From Acephala macrosclerotiorum (lineage: Eukaryota; Ascomycota; Leotiomycetes; Helotiales; Mollisiaceae), in assembly GCA_014904845.1 (NCBI GenBank), contig MU119413.1:33738-97737 (forward strand): a DNA stretch of 64,000 nucleotides, given 5' to 3'. Of this stretch, positions 44,859-57,226 are shown one piece after another (position 1 is the stretch's first letter; each line of letters opens with the position of its first letter). The notes beneath the pieces were generated by a model. The model was given only the letters and a program-made list of their open reading frames with translations. It had not been told where the DNA came from and did no database searches. The translations under genes were made by a program, and so were the position numbers.

Positions 44859-45182
44859 TTAACTACTGTTCATCTCCTCTACCACTTCCCCATTCGCTAC
44901 TCTCATCACATAACTCCACGCCTCATAATCTTTCAGATATCTCGCCTTAAACTCAGGTGACTCAACATCTGTGAAATAGCAGCCATCCGCATTATCGAGA
45001 TAATACCTCTTCGGTCCAATACGAGAATGATGTGCTCGATGTTGAATCTTTTGAAAAGTCTTGAAGTCCACCTCTTCGCACCTGGATCTGAACTTTGCGA
45101 TGCCGTTGCGGATGACTTCTGTCTCTTGAGGTTGGAACGAAGCAACGACGAGAAATACGAATGCACGATAGAATAATCTCAT
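44859..45182 (-). CDS. Hypothetical small protein with signal-like N-terminus, 107 aa
   Basis: ATG at 45182 opens MRLFYRAFVFLVVASFQPQ, which could be a short signal peptide, followed by a polar, aromatic-rich domain (TFQKIQHRAHHSRIGPKRYY, DADGCYF-like DNADGCYFTDVE, YLKDYEAWSYVMRVAN). One Cys pair at most, so not a classic Cys-rich effector. I recognise no family. The region could equally be an internal exon of a gene whose 5' part is lost. Confidence 0.4.
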   Translation of the reverse strand: MRLFYRAFVFLVVASFQPQETEVIRNGIAKFRSRCEEVDFKTFQKIQHRAHHSRIGPKRYYLDNADGCYFTDVESPEFKARYLKDYEAWSYVMRVANGEVVEEMNSS

Positions 45183-45926
45183 ATTTGGGGAGATACGGAT
45201 AGTAGAATCCCTGGGACATTCAGGTCACTGACTTGAAGATGTAGACATTCAGCAGCTCTCATGAGGTGCCTCGTGCGGCGTAGTCGAGGAATCTGTCCTC
45301 TTCCGCAAATGGGATGCAACAAGTAGGTAAGCGACTTCAGCATACGTGGAATGAAATCTGGGTAGCCTCAAAGTTTTCTCCGTCATGGGAGATTTACAGA
45401 ACTTCCGCAAGGGTCCCCAGACCCCATTGAATAGACGGCGATCACGTGAACCAAGCATAGGACATTTCTTCTGACTTCATCTTGCCCTCCTTTCAGTACA
45501 TATATGTCTCAGAGGAGATGGTACGATGGAGGAGCCCTGTGTCTTGAGACATCTTGAAGGCTGGATGCTATAATTGTTCCAAGATCTCCGATCGCGTAAT
45601 AAAACGGCCAAGAAAAGACACAACGTTAGTGCATCAAGTCGGATTGCTTCCTCAGCGAACAATTTAAGAAGCAAACACAGTAACGTCACTTGCAATTGAA
45701 CGATGTTGAAAGAACTGAGCTGGGATTGAAAATGTCTCTGATGTTGAGGATGATTGAAGCGAGTTTGATATAAAGCTTTGGCGCAAGGCTGAAAATCTCA
45801 CTAGTGCGAGGCTGAAAACGTCGCTTGTGTGCCCTCTCGCCTTCCGTAAACTTTTTTCTTCAAGGAAACCCCACGCCAACTTCAACTTTCCAGGGCTTGG
45901 ACAATCCCTCGACAACAACGATCAAG
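45183..45926. other. Upstream region of YTM1
   Basis: No gene is supported. Two near-identical GCRAGGCTGAAAA units sit at about 45785 and 45808, about 120-140 bp before the YTM1 ATG, and might be regulatory. Confidence 0.4.
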
Positions 45927-47678
45927 ATGGATACCGAGATGGCGGAGACTGGCGCGCAGTCAACACATTATGGCCAGGTCCAGGTTCACTTCACCACAAC
46001 CTCGCCCGACATTGAGCTCCCAGAAGGAAAGAGACAGCTTCTTGTTCCTACCAGTGAGTTATAATCGCCTTTCAACGTTTCTACTGTTGTAATTACTTGC
46101 TGATATAGTCGTTGGTAGATGTACGAAGATATGGCCTCTCACAAATCCTCAATTCTGAGTCAATGCTGGACACCTCATCCCCAATACCCTTCGATTTCCT
46201 GATCAACGGTACCTTCCTCCGAACTACCCTCGAGGAATACCTCACCGCCAACGGATTGTCCTCAGAAACGACGTTGAATCTGCAGTATGTGCGAAGTTTG
46301 ATACCTCCATTGTTCGAGGCAAGCTTCGAACATGATGATTGGGTCAGTTCCGTGGATATCCTTTCTAGAAGCTCATTGTCTGGCACGTGGGGGAACAATG
46401 AAGTAGTCGCTGGGCAGGAGAGGATCTTATCCGGAAGCTATGATGGACTTTTGCGTGTGTGGAACAAGTCAGGGCAGACAACTGCAGCTTCTACTTCGTC
46501 GAGTGCTGGTGGACACACATCAAGTAAGTTTTGGAATTGGGCCTCAAATGTCTATTTCCAATGTTCCAACTTTTTGGGGCATTCAAATCTGCAAATTTTA
46601 TAACCTACTTCCCATACCATACCCCGAAGCAGTAGCTGACGATATCCTTCAGGCGTCAAGTCTGCCAAATTCATTTCGCCTACCCAGATTGCGTCTTCCA
46701 GCCTAGATCGGACAATTAGGGTATGGAGATACACTGAGGCTGAGGATCATTTCTCCGCTGATTTGAAGCCGGTGTTGGAGTTGTACGGTCATAGAGGAGG
46801 AATTGACTTTATCGACGTCCATGGAGCCTCGAATCACGTCCTCTCCGCTTCCACAGATGGTTCCATCGGACTTTGGACGACTGTGAAAAATTCCGCTCCC
46901 GCTGCTGATGAAGCTCTGATTTCCGGTCCCAATGCAAAGCGGAGAAAGCTTACAACTTCGACAAATACGCCCCAACGCGGTCCATTGTCCCTCATATCCT
47001 CGCACACTGCACCTGTCTCCGCCGCCATCTTCAATCCTCTCGATTCAACAGTCGCTTACTCTGCCTCCCAAGACCATACTGTTCGTACCTTCGATCTCAC
47101 AACTTCTACATTAGTAGACACACGAACAACTTCCCATGCATTACTGTCCTTATCTGCCTTACCAGGAATTAGCTCTCAGTTATTGGCAGCAGGAACGACC
47201 ATGAGGCATATTACCCTTCTCGATCCTCGGATATCAGCTCAGTCCACGCAAGTAATGACTTTGCGAGGGCATACTAACAAGGTAGTCACGCTAGCGCAGG
47301 ATCCAGAGAGTAACTACGGTCTTGTAAGTGGAAGCCATGATGGGACGTGCCGTGTGTGGGATCTACGTAGCTCGCGAACAGGTACAAAAGATGAAGGAAA
47401 TGGACTTGTTGGAGAAGCTGTAAGTTCCGTTTTCAAAGTTCCCGACTTCCTGGGACATTACCGTCCGCAATTTTGAGCATTGCTGACCGCGTTCTGCCCT
47501 CTAGGTATATGTCATCGAACGCGAGAGCCATAAAGGCAAGAAACGACCAGTTGGTGGAGAGGGAATCAAAGTGTATAACGTCGCCTGGGACAAAGAAGTT
47601 GGCATTGTGAGCGGTTCGGAGGATAAGATGGTGCAAGTAAACAGAGGTAGAGGCGTCACTCGTCCGGATAATCCATAA
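45927..47678 (+). CDS. YTM1: Ribosome biogenesis protein Ytm1 (WDR12), 490 aa
   Basis: Exons 45927-46053, 46119-46523, 46653-47419 and 47505-47678 join in phase to give 491 codons. The N-terminal NLE domain is clear ([48 protein letters not shown]). It is followed by WD40 repeats with visible blades such as [70 protein letters not shown] and [13 protein letters not shown]. Ytm1 works with Nop7 and Erb1 in the nucleolus in processing 27S pre-rRNA for the 60S subunit, and its NLE domain is removed by the Rea1/Mdn1 ATPase. The length is usual and the frame intact, so this housekeeping gene contrasts with the damaged genes around it. Confidence 0.94.
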
Positions 47679-49791
47679 GCCCTAGGACTTTGCGGCAGAG
47701 AATATAATCCACTTGATACCCCATTCGGATCATTAATGCAACTCGGCTGCGGATGCACACCATAAGTTCGTGGAGTTCTTGATGTCCCAGCGTTCCTGGG
47801 GACATTCTAGATTCACGTTACCCCGGTTTTGGGGGGAGGGGGTTGTGAATGCTAGGTTGTATGCAAGTGCATGAGTTGAGGGAAGTACGATCCCGGGTGG
47901 GAGGTAGAAGCTTGCGGGCACCGTTCTAGCGGTAAGCTCCCTGTTTATGTATCACGTGGTGCTTGCACTTCCAATCTCGTTTTTATCAACGTCCTCTTTG
48001 CTTCCTTGATCAATGTTCATCATCTTGACGTCGAAACTTGGAACTTGGAAAGGTTACTCTATCGTCCTGCGCCTCAGCATACGTCTATTCTCTGATTTTC
48101 TGGTCGAGGTCAAATACTCGCCAACATCTCACAGCCTTTACTCTTCTCTATCCGATACGTTAAAATCTCCCCAGAACCGCCCGTGAAAGGCTAAGTCGAC
48201 AGCAACAGCTCGTTCGTTTCCTCAAACTCTATATTCGTCCAATCAATGAACGTGGATTCTGACTTGATACTTTAGGCCTAGAAAGTGTATCACTACGTAG
48301 GACGTTAGTTTTTCGCGATCGCCAACTCGTTCCGCACCACTTGTTCTGAAGCACTTGTTGCTACTCGAATCCTCAAAATATTAAGACGACATAAACCCCC
48401 AAGGCCCGTGGCGCTATACTGCCAGGGCTCTAGATACTCCTCGAGATGCACCAAAATCACCGTCGCCTACCTGCAGTTTTCCACGATCCAGCAGGTTTCC
48501 AATTGAGATTCGAAGATATATTTGGGAGCTGGCATGTCCACCAGGAATCGTACATTTCAAGGCCCACCAGCTCAGTACTTTCTCGTGTACTCGCGTCTTC
48601 TCGGACAGAGGTGTTCGTCTATATGAAAGCAGAAAACATGAGGCGATACAGCTATATGCAGACCGTAGAACGAACACGTTCGAAAGAGATAAAGATGAAG
48701 AGCAGTGTTGCATAAGAACTCTTTACGCCCATTTGCCTTATTGCAAAGTGGATCCTGGACTACGACACGTTGAATTCAGGCCCAGCTCGAAAATATCTGT
48801 TTTATACGTTTACCGAAAATTATTCGAAGTAGTGTTTATAATATATATAAGCTTTTAAAACAATTTAAATTGTTTTATATAATTTTATTAAAAATCCGTT
48901 TTATAATTTTAATAAAACGAGTTTTTTTTTTTAAATTTAAACTTTTAAATTAAAAATAAAAATGAATTTTATAATTTTAAATATATATAAAAATATAATT
49001 ATAATTAATAATATTATTCTTCGTTTTATTTAATTTTATTAACTTATTTATTTATATATTTATTTATTTTTTAAAAAATAAAAATCGATATTTTAAATAG
49101 CACTAAAAAAAGATTACTTTTATAAGGATTCAACGTAGCGAATATAAGCGAACGTTGTAAGCGTTTACCCCGTTTTCCTAATCAACTCGGTTTGTAAAAA
49201 TATTAACAGTTTGTAAGAGTTTAGTAAGGGTTTAATAAACCTTCTACCCTGCACTTGCCCCAGCCTTGTCGTGATTATGTCCAATCGAATCAGTCCACGC
49301 TTGAGTCATGCTGAAGCTTTTCAGAAAGCCTCCCAACCAAAAGTGGCGTTAGATGCACGCACTTATCTGCTCCATACCTAGGCCGGGAGCACGTGGCACA
49401 TATCTCTCAACCTTTCACGAGAAGACGCGGGCACCAATAAAGCACTCTACTTCCGCACATACTTGCCGGGATGGATAAACTGTATGTTAATTCTGTAGAA
49501 AAGATGGGAGAAAGATAAGGAGCCTTGCGCAAAGCAGGGCACTTGGACGATGGTTTGAGTTGTCTGCAGGAGCGAGGCTGAAGTCTCATAAATCAATTCA
49601 CAATAGCAGGGCTTATATAAGGCGCCTGGGTTATCTATCATATGGATCACATTGGATTTCTATCGTAGCAATCTTTACACACTTGCCCCAAGTACTGGAA
49701 AGTCTAAGCGTTTTACAGCTTCTCTTTGGATTTACCGTTACTTGAAGCAGCTTTGTTATACTATTCCCACGAAGTATACCTACTATTTACC
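47679..49791. other. 2.1-kb intergenic region with an AT-rich relic patch
   Basis: No gene is supported. Between about 48800 and 49130 the DNA turns extremely AT-rich with the few C in CG, resembling a short RIP-mutated repeat remnant, though no termini or target duplication could be seen. Confidence 0.5.
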
Positions 49792-49995
49792 ATGTGCGAG
49801 ACTGCCGAAGTATTGGCCAGAGGCTGTGGCCACTTGTATGACCTCGATATCAGGAGATGCCCGAATGCGATTCGGAATCAAACCACATGTCCGGCACCCC
49901 TTGAGCGAGTTCGCTACCCCAATGAAGATCATGATGGAAAATGCAAATCATGCGAAGGACAATCTCCTCCAGACTCTACTTGGTATACTCCCTAG
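49792..49995 (+). CDS. Small Cys-rich protein, 67 aa
   Basis: ATG at 49792 opens MCETAEVLARGCGHLYDLD, continuing with RRCPNAIRNQTTCPAP and GKCKSCEGQSPP. The six Cys plus one His in MC-x10-CGH...C...C...C-x2-C spacing resemble short fungal Cys-rich proteins that bear a zinc-ribbon-like pattern and have unknown function. A GTATAC donor overlaps the last codons, so a further exon is possible. There is no signal peptide. Confidence 0.45.
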   Translation: MCETAEVLARGCGHLYDLDIRRCPNAIRNQTTCPAPLERVRYPNEDHDGKCKSCEGQSPPDSTWYTP

Positions 49996-50451
49996 CATTC
50001 TTTTATTATCGCAAAATCTCATACTAGTATATAGATGCCACAAAGAGCAGCTAGGGGTTTGAGAAGGGATTCCAGCTTGGTTTATTTTTCTGGGCGGTAA
50101 CCGTTTTTTAGGACGGGATTTTTCGGGGTAGAATCTTTCAGGGTGGTGCCAGCTCCGGGGAGGCGTGCGGGCTCCGTTGTGTATATAGCAGAGTGTTTGT
50201 GACTATGCTTGTGTGGTATGGCTTTGTGAAAAGGCAACAGAATGCTTCAGGTCTTGGTATTACCATGTACCACATCGTGGACTAGCAGCCAAGGTATATC
50301 ATTGAATCGTAGGCTGCGCTCTCACTAGTGCTTCGATACTGTCTGGTTAAAATGATCGCGGACCACCCCACGAGCCCAATTATCCTCCTGTCATCAATGC
50401 CTCTCTCGGTCCCTCCCAATACTCCTCTGTTGCAAACGATATTCCCACTCA
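49996..50451. other. Intergenic, nothing supported
   Basis: Convergent spacer between the Cys-rich frame and the next minus-strand gene. Confidence 0.5.
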
Positions 50452-50954
50452 TTATCCCTCCCTCCCCATGGAAAACGGTCGGCAAAGTGTTTTGCATCCA
50501 TTTGACGCTCTGTAAATATCCTATCGAGGATATTAGGGAAAAGAGCTAAAGTAGAGAATGAAATAGCTTACGATGATTGTTGGTTATAATTAACCTTCCA
50601 AAACTGTATTGGAACTTTTTCGACTTGAGGAATCTTTTCGCGGACATTGAAATCACATAAGATCCAAACCCATTTAGGAGCATTAGATTCGAAATCGGGG
50701 GGCAAATGGATAAAGTCGAGGCCATAGCTGAAACTCCTGCCCAGCTTGATGATGGCGAAGTCTTGAGCGATTCGTTTGGCCCTATCAATCGGCGCCCCAG
50801 GAACGTTAATAGTGTGATAACGAATGGCAATGCGCATCTCTTCTTGAGAATTAAGCTTTTCCGTCATTTCGACAATATAATGCGTTAATGCAATAGAGAA
50901 AGTGGAGAGACGAGCACAAGTTGCGAAGGATGGAGACAATTTGTCCCGTGTCAT
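50452..50954 (-). CDS. Hypothetical protein, 146 aa
   Basis: Exons 50572-50954 and 50452-50509 are joined in phase by a 62-nt GTAAGC...CAG intron, giving 147 codons. Visible features are YIVEMTEKLNSQEEMRIAIR, a helix DRAKRIAQDFAIIKLGRSF and an aromatic segment APKWVWILCDFNVREK. I recognise no domain and see no signal peptide or membrane span. The clean splice and composition favour a real gene. Confidence 0.5.
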
Positions 50955-52624
50955 GTGCGTTGCTTTTATGGGCGCAGGTGCTGCGAGTTAGCGTGGGCGG
51001 TGAATGGGCGGTGAATGCGACGTCTTTTTGGGTGCAAGTCACAACTATTTACTTAATTTTACACTTGCAGGGCAGTGCGGAGGTAGTGGTTCTAGTGGCG
51101 GGCTCTTATATTACAAGTAGGAAAGAAATGGCTGCCAAAGAGGAGGGCAAGACTGTAGCTGCCAGGGAATGCAGAACTGGTATTGTGGGTGTCATCGAAG
51201 GCAGGGCTTTTAGAGGGAAGTAGGGCTAAGACATGCTGCGTACTAGGTGGGAGTGCAAAATAAGAGGGAGCTTGGAAATTCAAAAGAAAGAGGGAGGAGG
51301 GGAAAAGGGGAAATCAGGGGTAAACTCATCATGTGACTATGCAATTATCCTCTTTTTAAACTCAAATGCATCGCTACTTTAAAAGAGAGTAATATATACA
51401 TATAGCTACTTATAAAATCAAATAAACTCTTCTTCTTCCCGCCGTGCCCCCGGGGAGTCTTTAAAAGGATCGTTGATAAGCGATATATTAATTATTCTGC
51501 CATTACATAATGGCAAAATCGATAGCACTGTAAAGCACTTGCTGCCCCTAAAATCAACGTGTCATGTGTCTGAAAATCCCGAGTATGCTAGAATTGGTAA
51601 GGCCAATTCGGTAAATCCACCACTACGATCGGGCTACGGCAAACTCAACACTTGTACGCGGGGTGTGGCTTCTACGGTGAGTCGCGCTCGGGAGGTAAAC
51701 TGTCCATGGAAAGTGGATTTCGACCACGACATTGTAAGGGTGGGCCTTTGCCAAGAACACGTGTTCGTGCGTTTTTCGCATTTGGATAAATTTATTATAA
51801 AGATAGTAATATTAAAATTCGGATTATATTATTTTTGAAAATATAATTTAAACTTTTAATTTTAATATTTCGATTATAAAATTAACGGATTTTTAATTTA
51901 ATATATTAAAATTTTTTAATTAATATTAAATAATTTATTAATAATTTTATAAAAAATAATTATTTATATATAAATTTTAAATAATATTTATAATAAATTA
52001 TAATATAATCGATTTAATTTATTTAATTATTACAAGTTTTTAAAATATAAAATAAAATAAAATTTTAAAAATTAATATTTTTAATATAAAAAGTAATCCA
52101 AAGTAAAAAATAATCCAAGTTTAAAAAAAGTCCGATTTACAAAATCTTTAATAGTAAAACTTGCAAAAGTCCAAGTACCCCTATCTAATATTATGCAATT
52201 AAAATTACATTAGTAATAAACATCTGCGGTTATCGAGATGAGGAAACCGGTATTAGGTTTTGATGTTGGTTATCGCAGATCATGTTTACTCCATTCACGC
52301 CGGGTCGGGAAATTAGAGGCGCGTCCCAGCCATCAGAACTCAAGCGCGCGCGAAGAACAATAGATGAAGCGACTGGTTAACTTTGTCTTGTCTGAAAGGG
52401 AGCCCATGTTTCGAATTTCCACCGTCAAGCAAGCTAGCTGCACCACAGCGCTCGTCTGGTATTGATACGTCCGTCTTCGTGCCCTCTAACACACTACAGA
52501 TCTTAACACCCTGAAAGTCCAGTAGATTGCGAAGGAGAACTGTGGTTAGAACACTTATTGTTGATAGAGTACATAAAGTATCTTGTGCTTTGAAGTTTGG
52601 TGCCCTGAATACAATGGTCGGTTT
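50955..52624. other. 1.7-kb intergenic region with an AT-rich relic patch
   Basis: No gene is supported. From about 51780 to 52150 the DNA is almost pure A/T, probably another RIP-mutated repeat fragment. The edges carry Gly-poor, T-rich text but no clear inverted termini. Confidence 0.5.
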
Positions 52625-54423
52625 CTATTTCTTGCTCGGTGCCTGAAAGATGGTGCTAAAACCCGTCCCTCGCCTGGCAGGTGCTGAATGCTTAACATCT
52701 TCCCGCCCAACGACCACTTCCAATGCACTCTCATCTGATTCCCGCACAGCCACAACTTCTCGCCAAGTCTTTATTGTTCCATCCTTGGCGTAAACTCTTC
52801 TCAGTTTCTCGCTTGGACTCGAATTCATGGCAAAAACGAGCATTTCTGGGATTGTCTCCCACGCCCTATATACTGCTCTTTGCCCTCTAAAGATCTCGAT
52901 AAGTACTAGCAAGGTGTGGCAAATAGTAACCGCAATATGCAGTGGTAGTACGGAGATACCAAATTGTGTTGCTCGGCTCCCATGCCACATGTAGCCATAT
53001 CCGTATCGCGAGAAGGAGAAGTCAATCTTGAGCCAGTTTTCCATGTCCGAGATGTTGGTTGTATTCAAGGATTCAACAACGCCATACTTAGCGCTGGTGG
53101 TAGGAATTACCCCTTGAAGCTCGCCTTCCGAAGTTCGGTTGGATTCTAGAAAGACGGATGCAGAATAAGGAAATCTGCTGTTGCCGGCAATGCGGGGCAT
53201 GCCATCCATCGCTACACCTGCAAGAATTATCGCGAGGAGTTTTCCCCGCTGTTCTGAGGCCTCTTTGTTGGTGAGTTGTACACTACCTCCTGGAACTTGC
53301 GAGTGGAATTTTCCATATCTGCTGAGATGCTAGTGTCTGGAAAGATAAGGGCTTCGATTATCCCTAAAAGAGCCAGGTGTGGTCCATCAACGAATAAAAT
53401 GGGCGAATTGATCACATTAGCATAGTCTTGATCGATAGTGACATTGATCGCTGGTTGTGCATTGTGGTCAATGCTTGGAGTCTCGAGACATGTGGCAGAA
53501 GATGGTCCTGAAAGTACAACGAGCAGGGCAGCACAGAGAGACAAGAGCCAAAATCGCACATAAAGGAATCGTTGTCTAGTGGTTGCATCAACCGACCATG
53601 GCAATGTCTAAAATGACTTTCGTTGTAGAAATTAGCCGGATGTGAGCTCGAAGGAATTGGCAATCATTCCAAGTGGTAGTCCGGATACTCCAGTGAGGCG
53701 AGATTGCACGGCGTGCAGCACAATACTGAATATTAATGCAAGAATGAGGAGTCTAACAATTTTAGCACGGTCATTAGCACTGCGCTAAACTTATGATTGT
53801 GGTACATACTCGTGAAGTTTAGCAGCGAGTTGCAGAAAGTTAAGCGCACCGCCTTGAGTAAGCTCAGGACTGATATATTTCTGTGGAGACTTGAGGTCCA
53901 TCCAGTAAACATTCCGAAAGCTGAGTTGGACCATTCCTGCTGTAACTAGAACTGAGAATAGATGTGGCACAAGTTTCTTCTAGTTGTCAAGAAAAGTTCG
54001 TCTGATCGAAACTTTCTTTTGAGCCTTAGCTGCTGCTGGAAGAGCCTCTGATTTTATATAGACGTTGGATACTGGAGCTTCGGTAATGGGGTTGACGCTT
54101 TTTTCGTGACATTGGCCTTGACAGTCGTGCTCGTTGAGATCTGGAGAACTTCCGATGGCGGTTGACGCTGTATCTTCCTCAATCAAGGACTAGCGGTTCG
54201 TCGGTGGTAGTGAGAGAGAAGATAGGCTGCCCGTTTCATGATGAAGAACGTTAGTCAATGTAGTATTCTGGTCTGAGTGTCGCTCAATTGGCGACTGCCA
54301 CTCTCCACGTCCGCTAGCTGATGCTGCTTGAGCGAGAATAGCTTGAGGATGAAAGAGATTTTGACATGTTGAAGTGTTGGTGCAAGATAAACTCTGACGG
54401 ATGAAAGTGGTAAAATAATTCAT
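52625..54423 (-). pseudogene. Fungal polytopic membrane protein, several stops and a frameshift
   Basis: Reading from ATG at 54423 and across stops gives a polar N-terminus, then KKLVPHLFSVLVTAGMVQLSF, RNVYWMDLKSPQKYISP, GGALNFLQLAAKLHE, a 57-nt GTATGT...TAG intron (about 53758-53814), LLILALIFSIVLHAVQSRL, GLPLGMIANSFEL and WLLSLCAALLVVLSGPSSA. The C-terminal part holds LPLHIAVTICHTLLVLIEIF. These are conserved blocks of a large fungal membrane-protein family of unknown function. Stops lie at 54190-54192, 53980-53982, 53632-53634 and 53608-53610 in one continuous frame, and the frame shifts near 53268 before NKEASEQRGKLLA. The last stop replaces a position usually Trp in RRKSFW. Clearly a decayed gene. 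Confidence 0.75.
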
Positions 54424-55300
54424 CGAAGGAGGTGGTCAATATATAAGTCCTTTAGATGCCACGGACACCAAAGATCGCACATGGCAGAAAAGCCCCCAGC
54501 GCTTCTGCAGACTGTAATTCTTTTGGGCTCCAAGTATAGCTTCAAAAAAGCCAACAAAAAAACAAAAAAAAAGGAAGCGATTGGAACTGCTGATACTACA
54601 CTTTCACTCTTCAGCTACCAGCCTCACTTCTATTTCGCTTCAGTTGAGGGCCCGCTGGGAGCAGAAAGGAGAAGGGGCTTGACGAAAAGTTAAGCGAATC
54701 CAACTGAATGGTCCTCTGGTAGGCTGCCGATCCAATCAACCATCTACGGCGCCCCCCGGTGAAGGCCATCCACAGGACCCTACAAAGAAAAATTCTTCGA
54801 CGCAGAAGAACGCCGACAGCATATCGCTGAATGAATCTCCGCTTATCCCCACTTCTGGAGTGTTACCCTATTTTCGGGACGACTGCCAATGATTATTCCG
54901 CAAGCTGCATGGAGACTGCAGTCAAATCTCTGGATCAAGCGATTTTGACATGAGAGCTCTCTTGGTGACATTCGCCCATACTTTAAGCAGCTTCACGGCG
55001 AAGCCTTCTCGAAGCGCTCGCCATATGCATGCACGCGGCTCGAGCTGCAAGGACGGAAGGATGCCCTACAATTAACCTTATCTTCATCGTCGGGAATCTA
55101 AGATTGGGGTTCAAGGTTTTTTTGTAAGGACAAAAAAGCTGACTGTGCATGCGCATACTTAGCGCGCCAAAAATGGGGGGCCATAACACATGATCAAGCA
55201 AGTTCGCAGAATTGTGTTTTTCGTTATGCTGGTTCAATTCTTGGCAAGGTTTCATGTATACAGGAAGATCAGAGTCCGTTCTCTTCCTTTGGTACAAATG
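54424..55300. other. Intergenic, nothing supported
   Basis: Holds the 5' side of the membrane-protein relic and the 3' side of the GMC gene. A-rich stretch near 54560-54580. No gene recognised. Confidence 0.5.
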
Positions 55301-57226
55301 CTAACCATTCAAAATGACATCCGCAGCCTTTTCACTTACCATGAAAATAGGCGCTTGGATGAACACCCCAGGTATCCTCGGGAACACACTCGCATCAACA
55401 ACCCTCAAATTCTGCACCCCTCTAACTCTGAATTGCGAATCCAGAACCGCATTCGGATCATCATCAGCGCCAATCGCCGCCGTACACGAAGCATGATGCC
55501 CCCAAGCTCGATCCTTGATATACTGCCCAATATCCTCAGTCGACTGCACCGACGGTCCAGGTTCCTCTTCGACAAACGCATCGCCCCCAAGAATGTCGTA
55601 GTCTGCGTATGTTTTCAATGCTTCACGAGATTGGTTCACGGCTTGGATCATGGCGTCGAGATCGAGTTGGTCTGCTCCGCCGGCCGTAGTTCCGGTATCG
55701 AAATAGTTGAAGTTGATGATTGGGGTGTCGAGGGGGTCGGTTGATCGTAACTGAACGGTTCCTGCTTGGTTGCGGGTGTGTGCTTTGAGTGTGTACCAGG
55801 ACCAGTGTTTGTGGTCAGCTACAGCGGCGTCGTTCCAGTCTGGGAAGTAGCCTGTGAAGTCTACTAGGCCGCCGAAGATGAATAAGTCAATATCAGTAGT
55901 GGAGGCGTAGTTTGAACGCTGGACCATTGCTCCGGCAAGACCGTTCGTTGCATATGCTCCTCGAGCTGCCAAGATATAGGGGTTATTTTGCCATTTGGTC
56001 AAACAAGCATCTTGTGGCTTATTGTCGAATGTGCAGCCGTTTAAGACAGAGAAGTCCGCACCATGTTTGACGTTGACAGGAATCTCGTAGCGATCTTGCA
56101 TGTTAAGTCCAACCCCAGGAAGATTGCTAATGATGGGAATGCCGAAGCTGTTGAGCTCGTTGGCAGGCCCGATACCGCTCAATTTCAATAGCTGAACAGT
56201 GTTGAAAGCCCCTCCTGAGATTATGACTTCTTTCGTTGCTGTGGCTGATCCGGCTGTGCCTTTGCCGCCACTGAGCGGACTCGCTCGGTAAAGAGAGTCA
56301 CCATCCAAAAAGTTGACACCAGTGGCTTTCGGCGTAGTAGAGTTGTCGAAGTTGATCTTGGTGACATGGCAATTCTCTCACACCGTGAGTGGATATCCCT
56401 TTTGAACGGTATCAGCGATGAAGTCTCTGACGGCGGTGCGAGTTCCCGACTCCATGATGAGTGGGATCTGGAAGAAGCCTTCAGTGGAATCTCGAGCTGG
56501 GTTGAGTCTGCTGTTTGGGTCGTTGAGCAGAGTATTCGCCAACCCAGTGACAGCAGACACGGGGTCAGGTCCTACTCCCATGACAGCCGCTCCAGAGGCA
56601 AGATGCTGCGTGAGCTTCAAGTCGGTAAGGAGGATAGTTGGATCGGTAGGTTCAACTGGGAGCCATTCGTAGACCTTGTTGAGATATTGATTCATGTTCG
56701 TTGCCGCCCATGAATTGTCGCCGGTAATTGAAGCAATACCATCCCAGTCACTTGCGTGCGGTGTGATTAAGATGAGGGCATTGTGGGTAACGCAACCACC
56801 AAGAGTACCAGCTCGAGGATATAAAATCCCGAGTGGTTTCGCTCCGGACGGAGGGTTCGGCCCTACGTGGTACTGATATGGTCCAACCTCATAGGAGAAT
56901 TTCGGATCTCGCATGGCTCGAGATTGATCCTGATAATGATTGACGAACATGTCCCATCGCAACTTTGGGTCATTGGTGACAACAGCTTGGTAGCCAGGTA
57001 CTGAGATGTTGACATTCCCATTTTGATCGTTTCCAGCCTCTATGAGAAGGGTTGTATGGCCAGCCATAGCAAGTCGACAAGCAAGTGGTCCTCCTCCTGC
57101 CCCACTTCCGACGATAACATATTCATATTCGAGTGTATCTCTTGCTGTAATAGGACCGGCGAGAACGGAGGGTAGGGCTATCGCAAGGATAGTAGCGGAT
57201 CTCGCGAGGAGGTTAAAGAGCTTCAT
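55301..57226 (-). pseudogene. Secreted GMC oxidoreductase with one in-frame TGA
   Basis: A single continuous frame from ATG at 57226 to 55301 encodes 641 residues with one stop, TGA at 56378-56380, between GYPLTV and ENCHVTKINFD. The N-terminus is a signal peptide (LLARSATILAIALPSVLAG). The FAD motif is YVIVGSGAGGGPLACRLA with LLIEAGND. PRAGTLGGCVTHNALI, SGGAFNTVQLLKLSGIGP and the catalytic-His region WGHHASCTAAIG follow. The end is DASVFPRIPGVFIQAPIF. GMC flavoenzymes oxidise alcohols, sugars or choline; the substrate here cannot be told. TGA from CGA (Arg) by one C-to-T change would fit. Everything else is intact, so the loss is very recent, the stop is read through, or the base is wrong. 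Confidence 0.87.
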
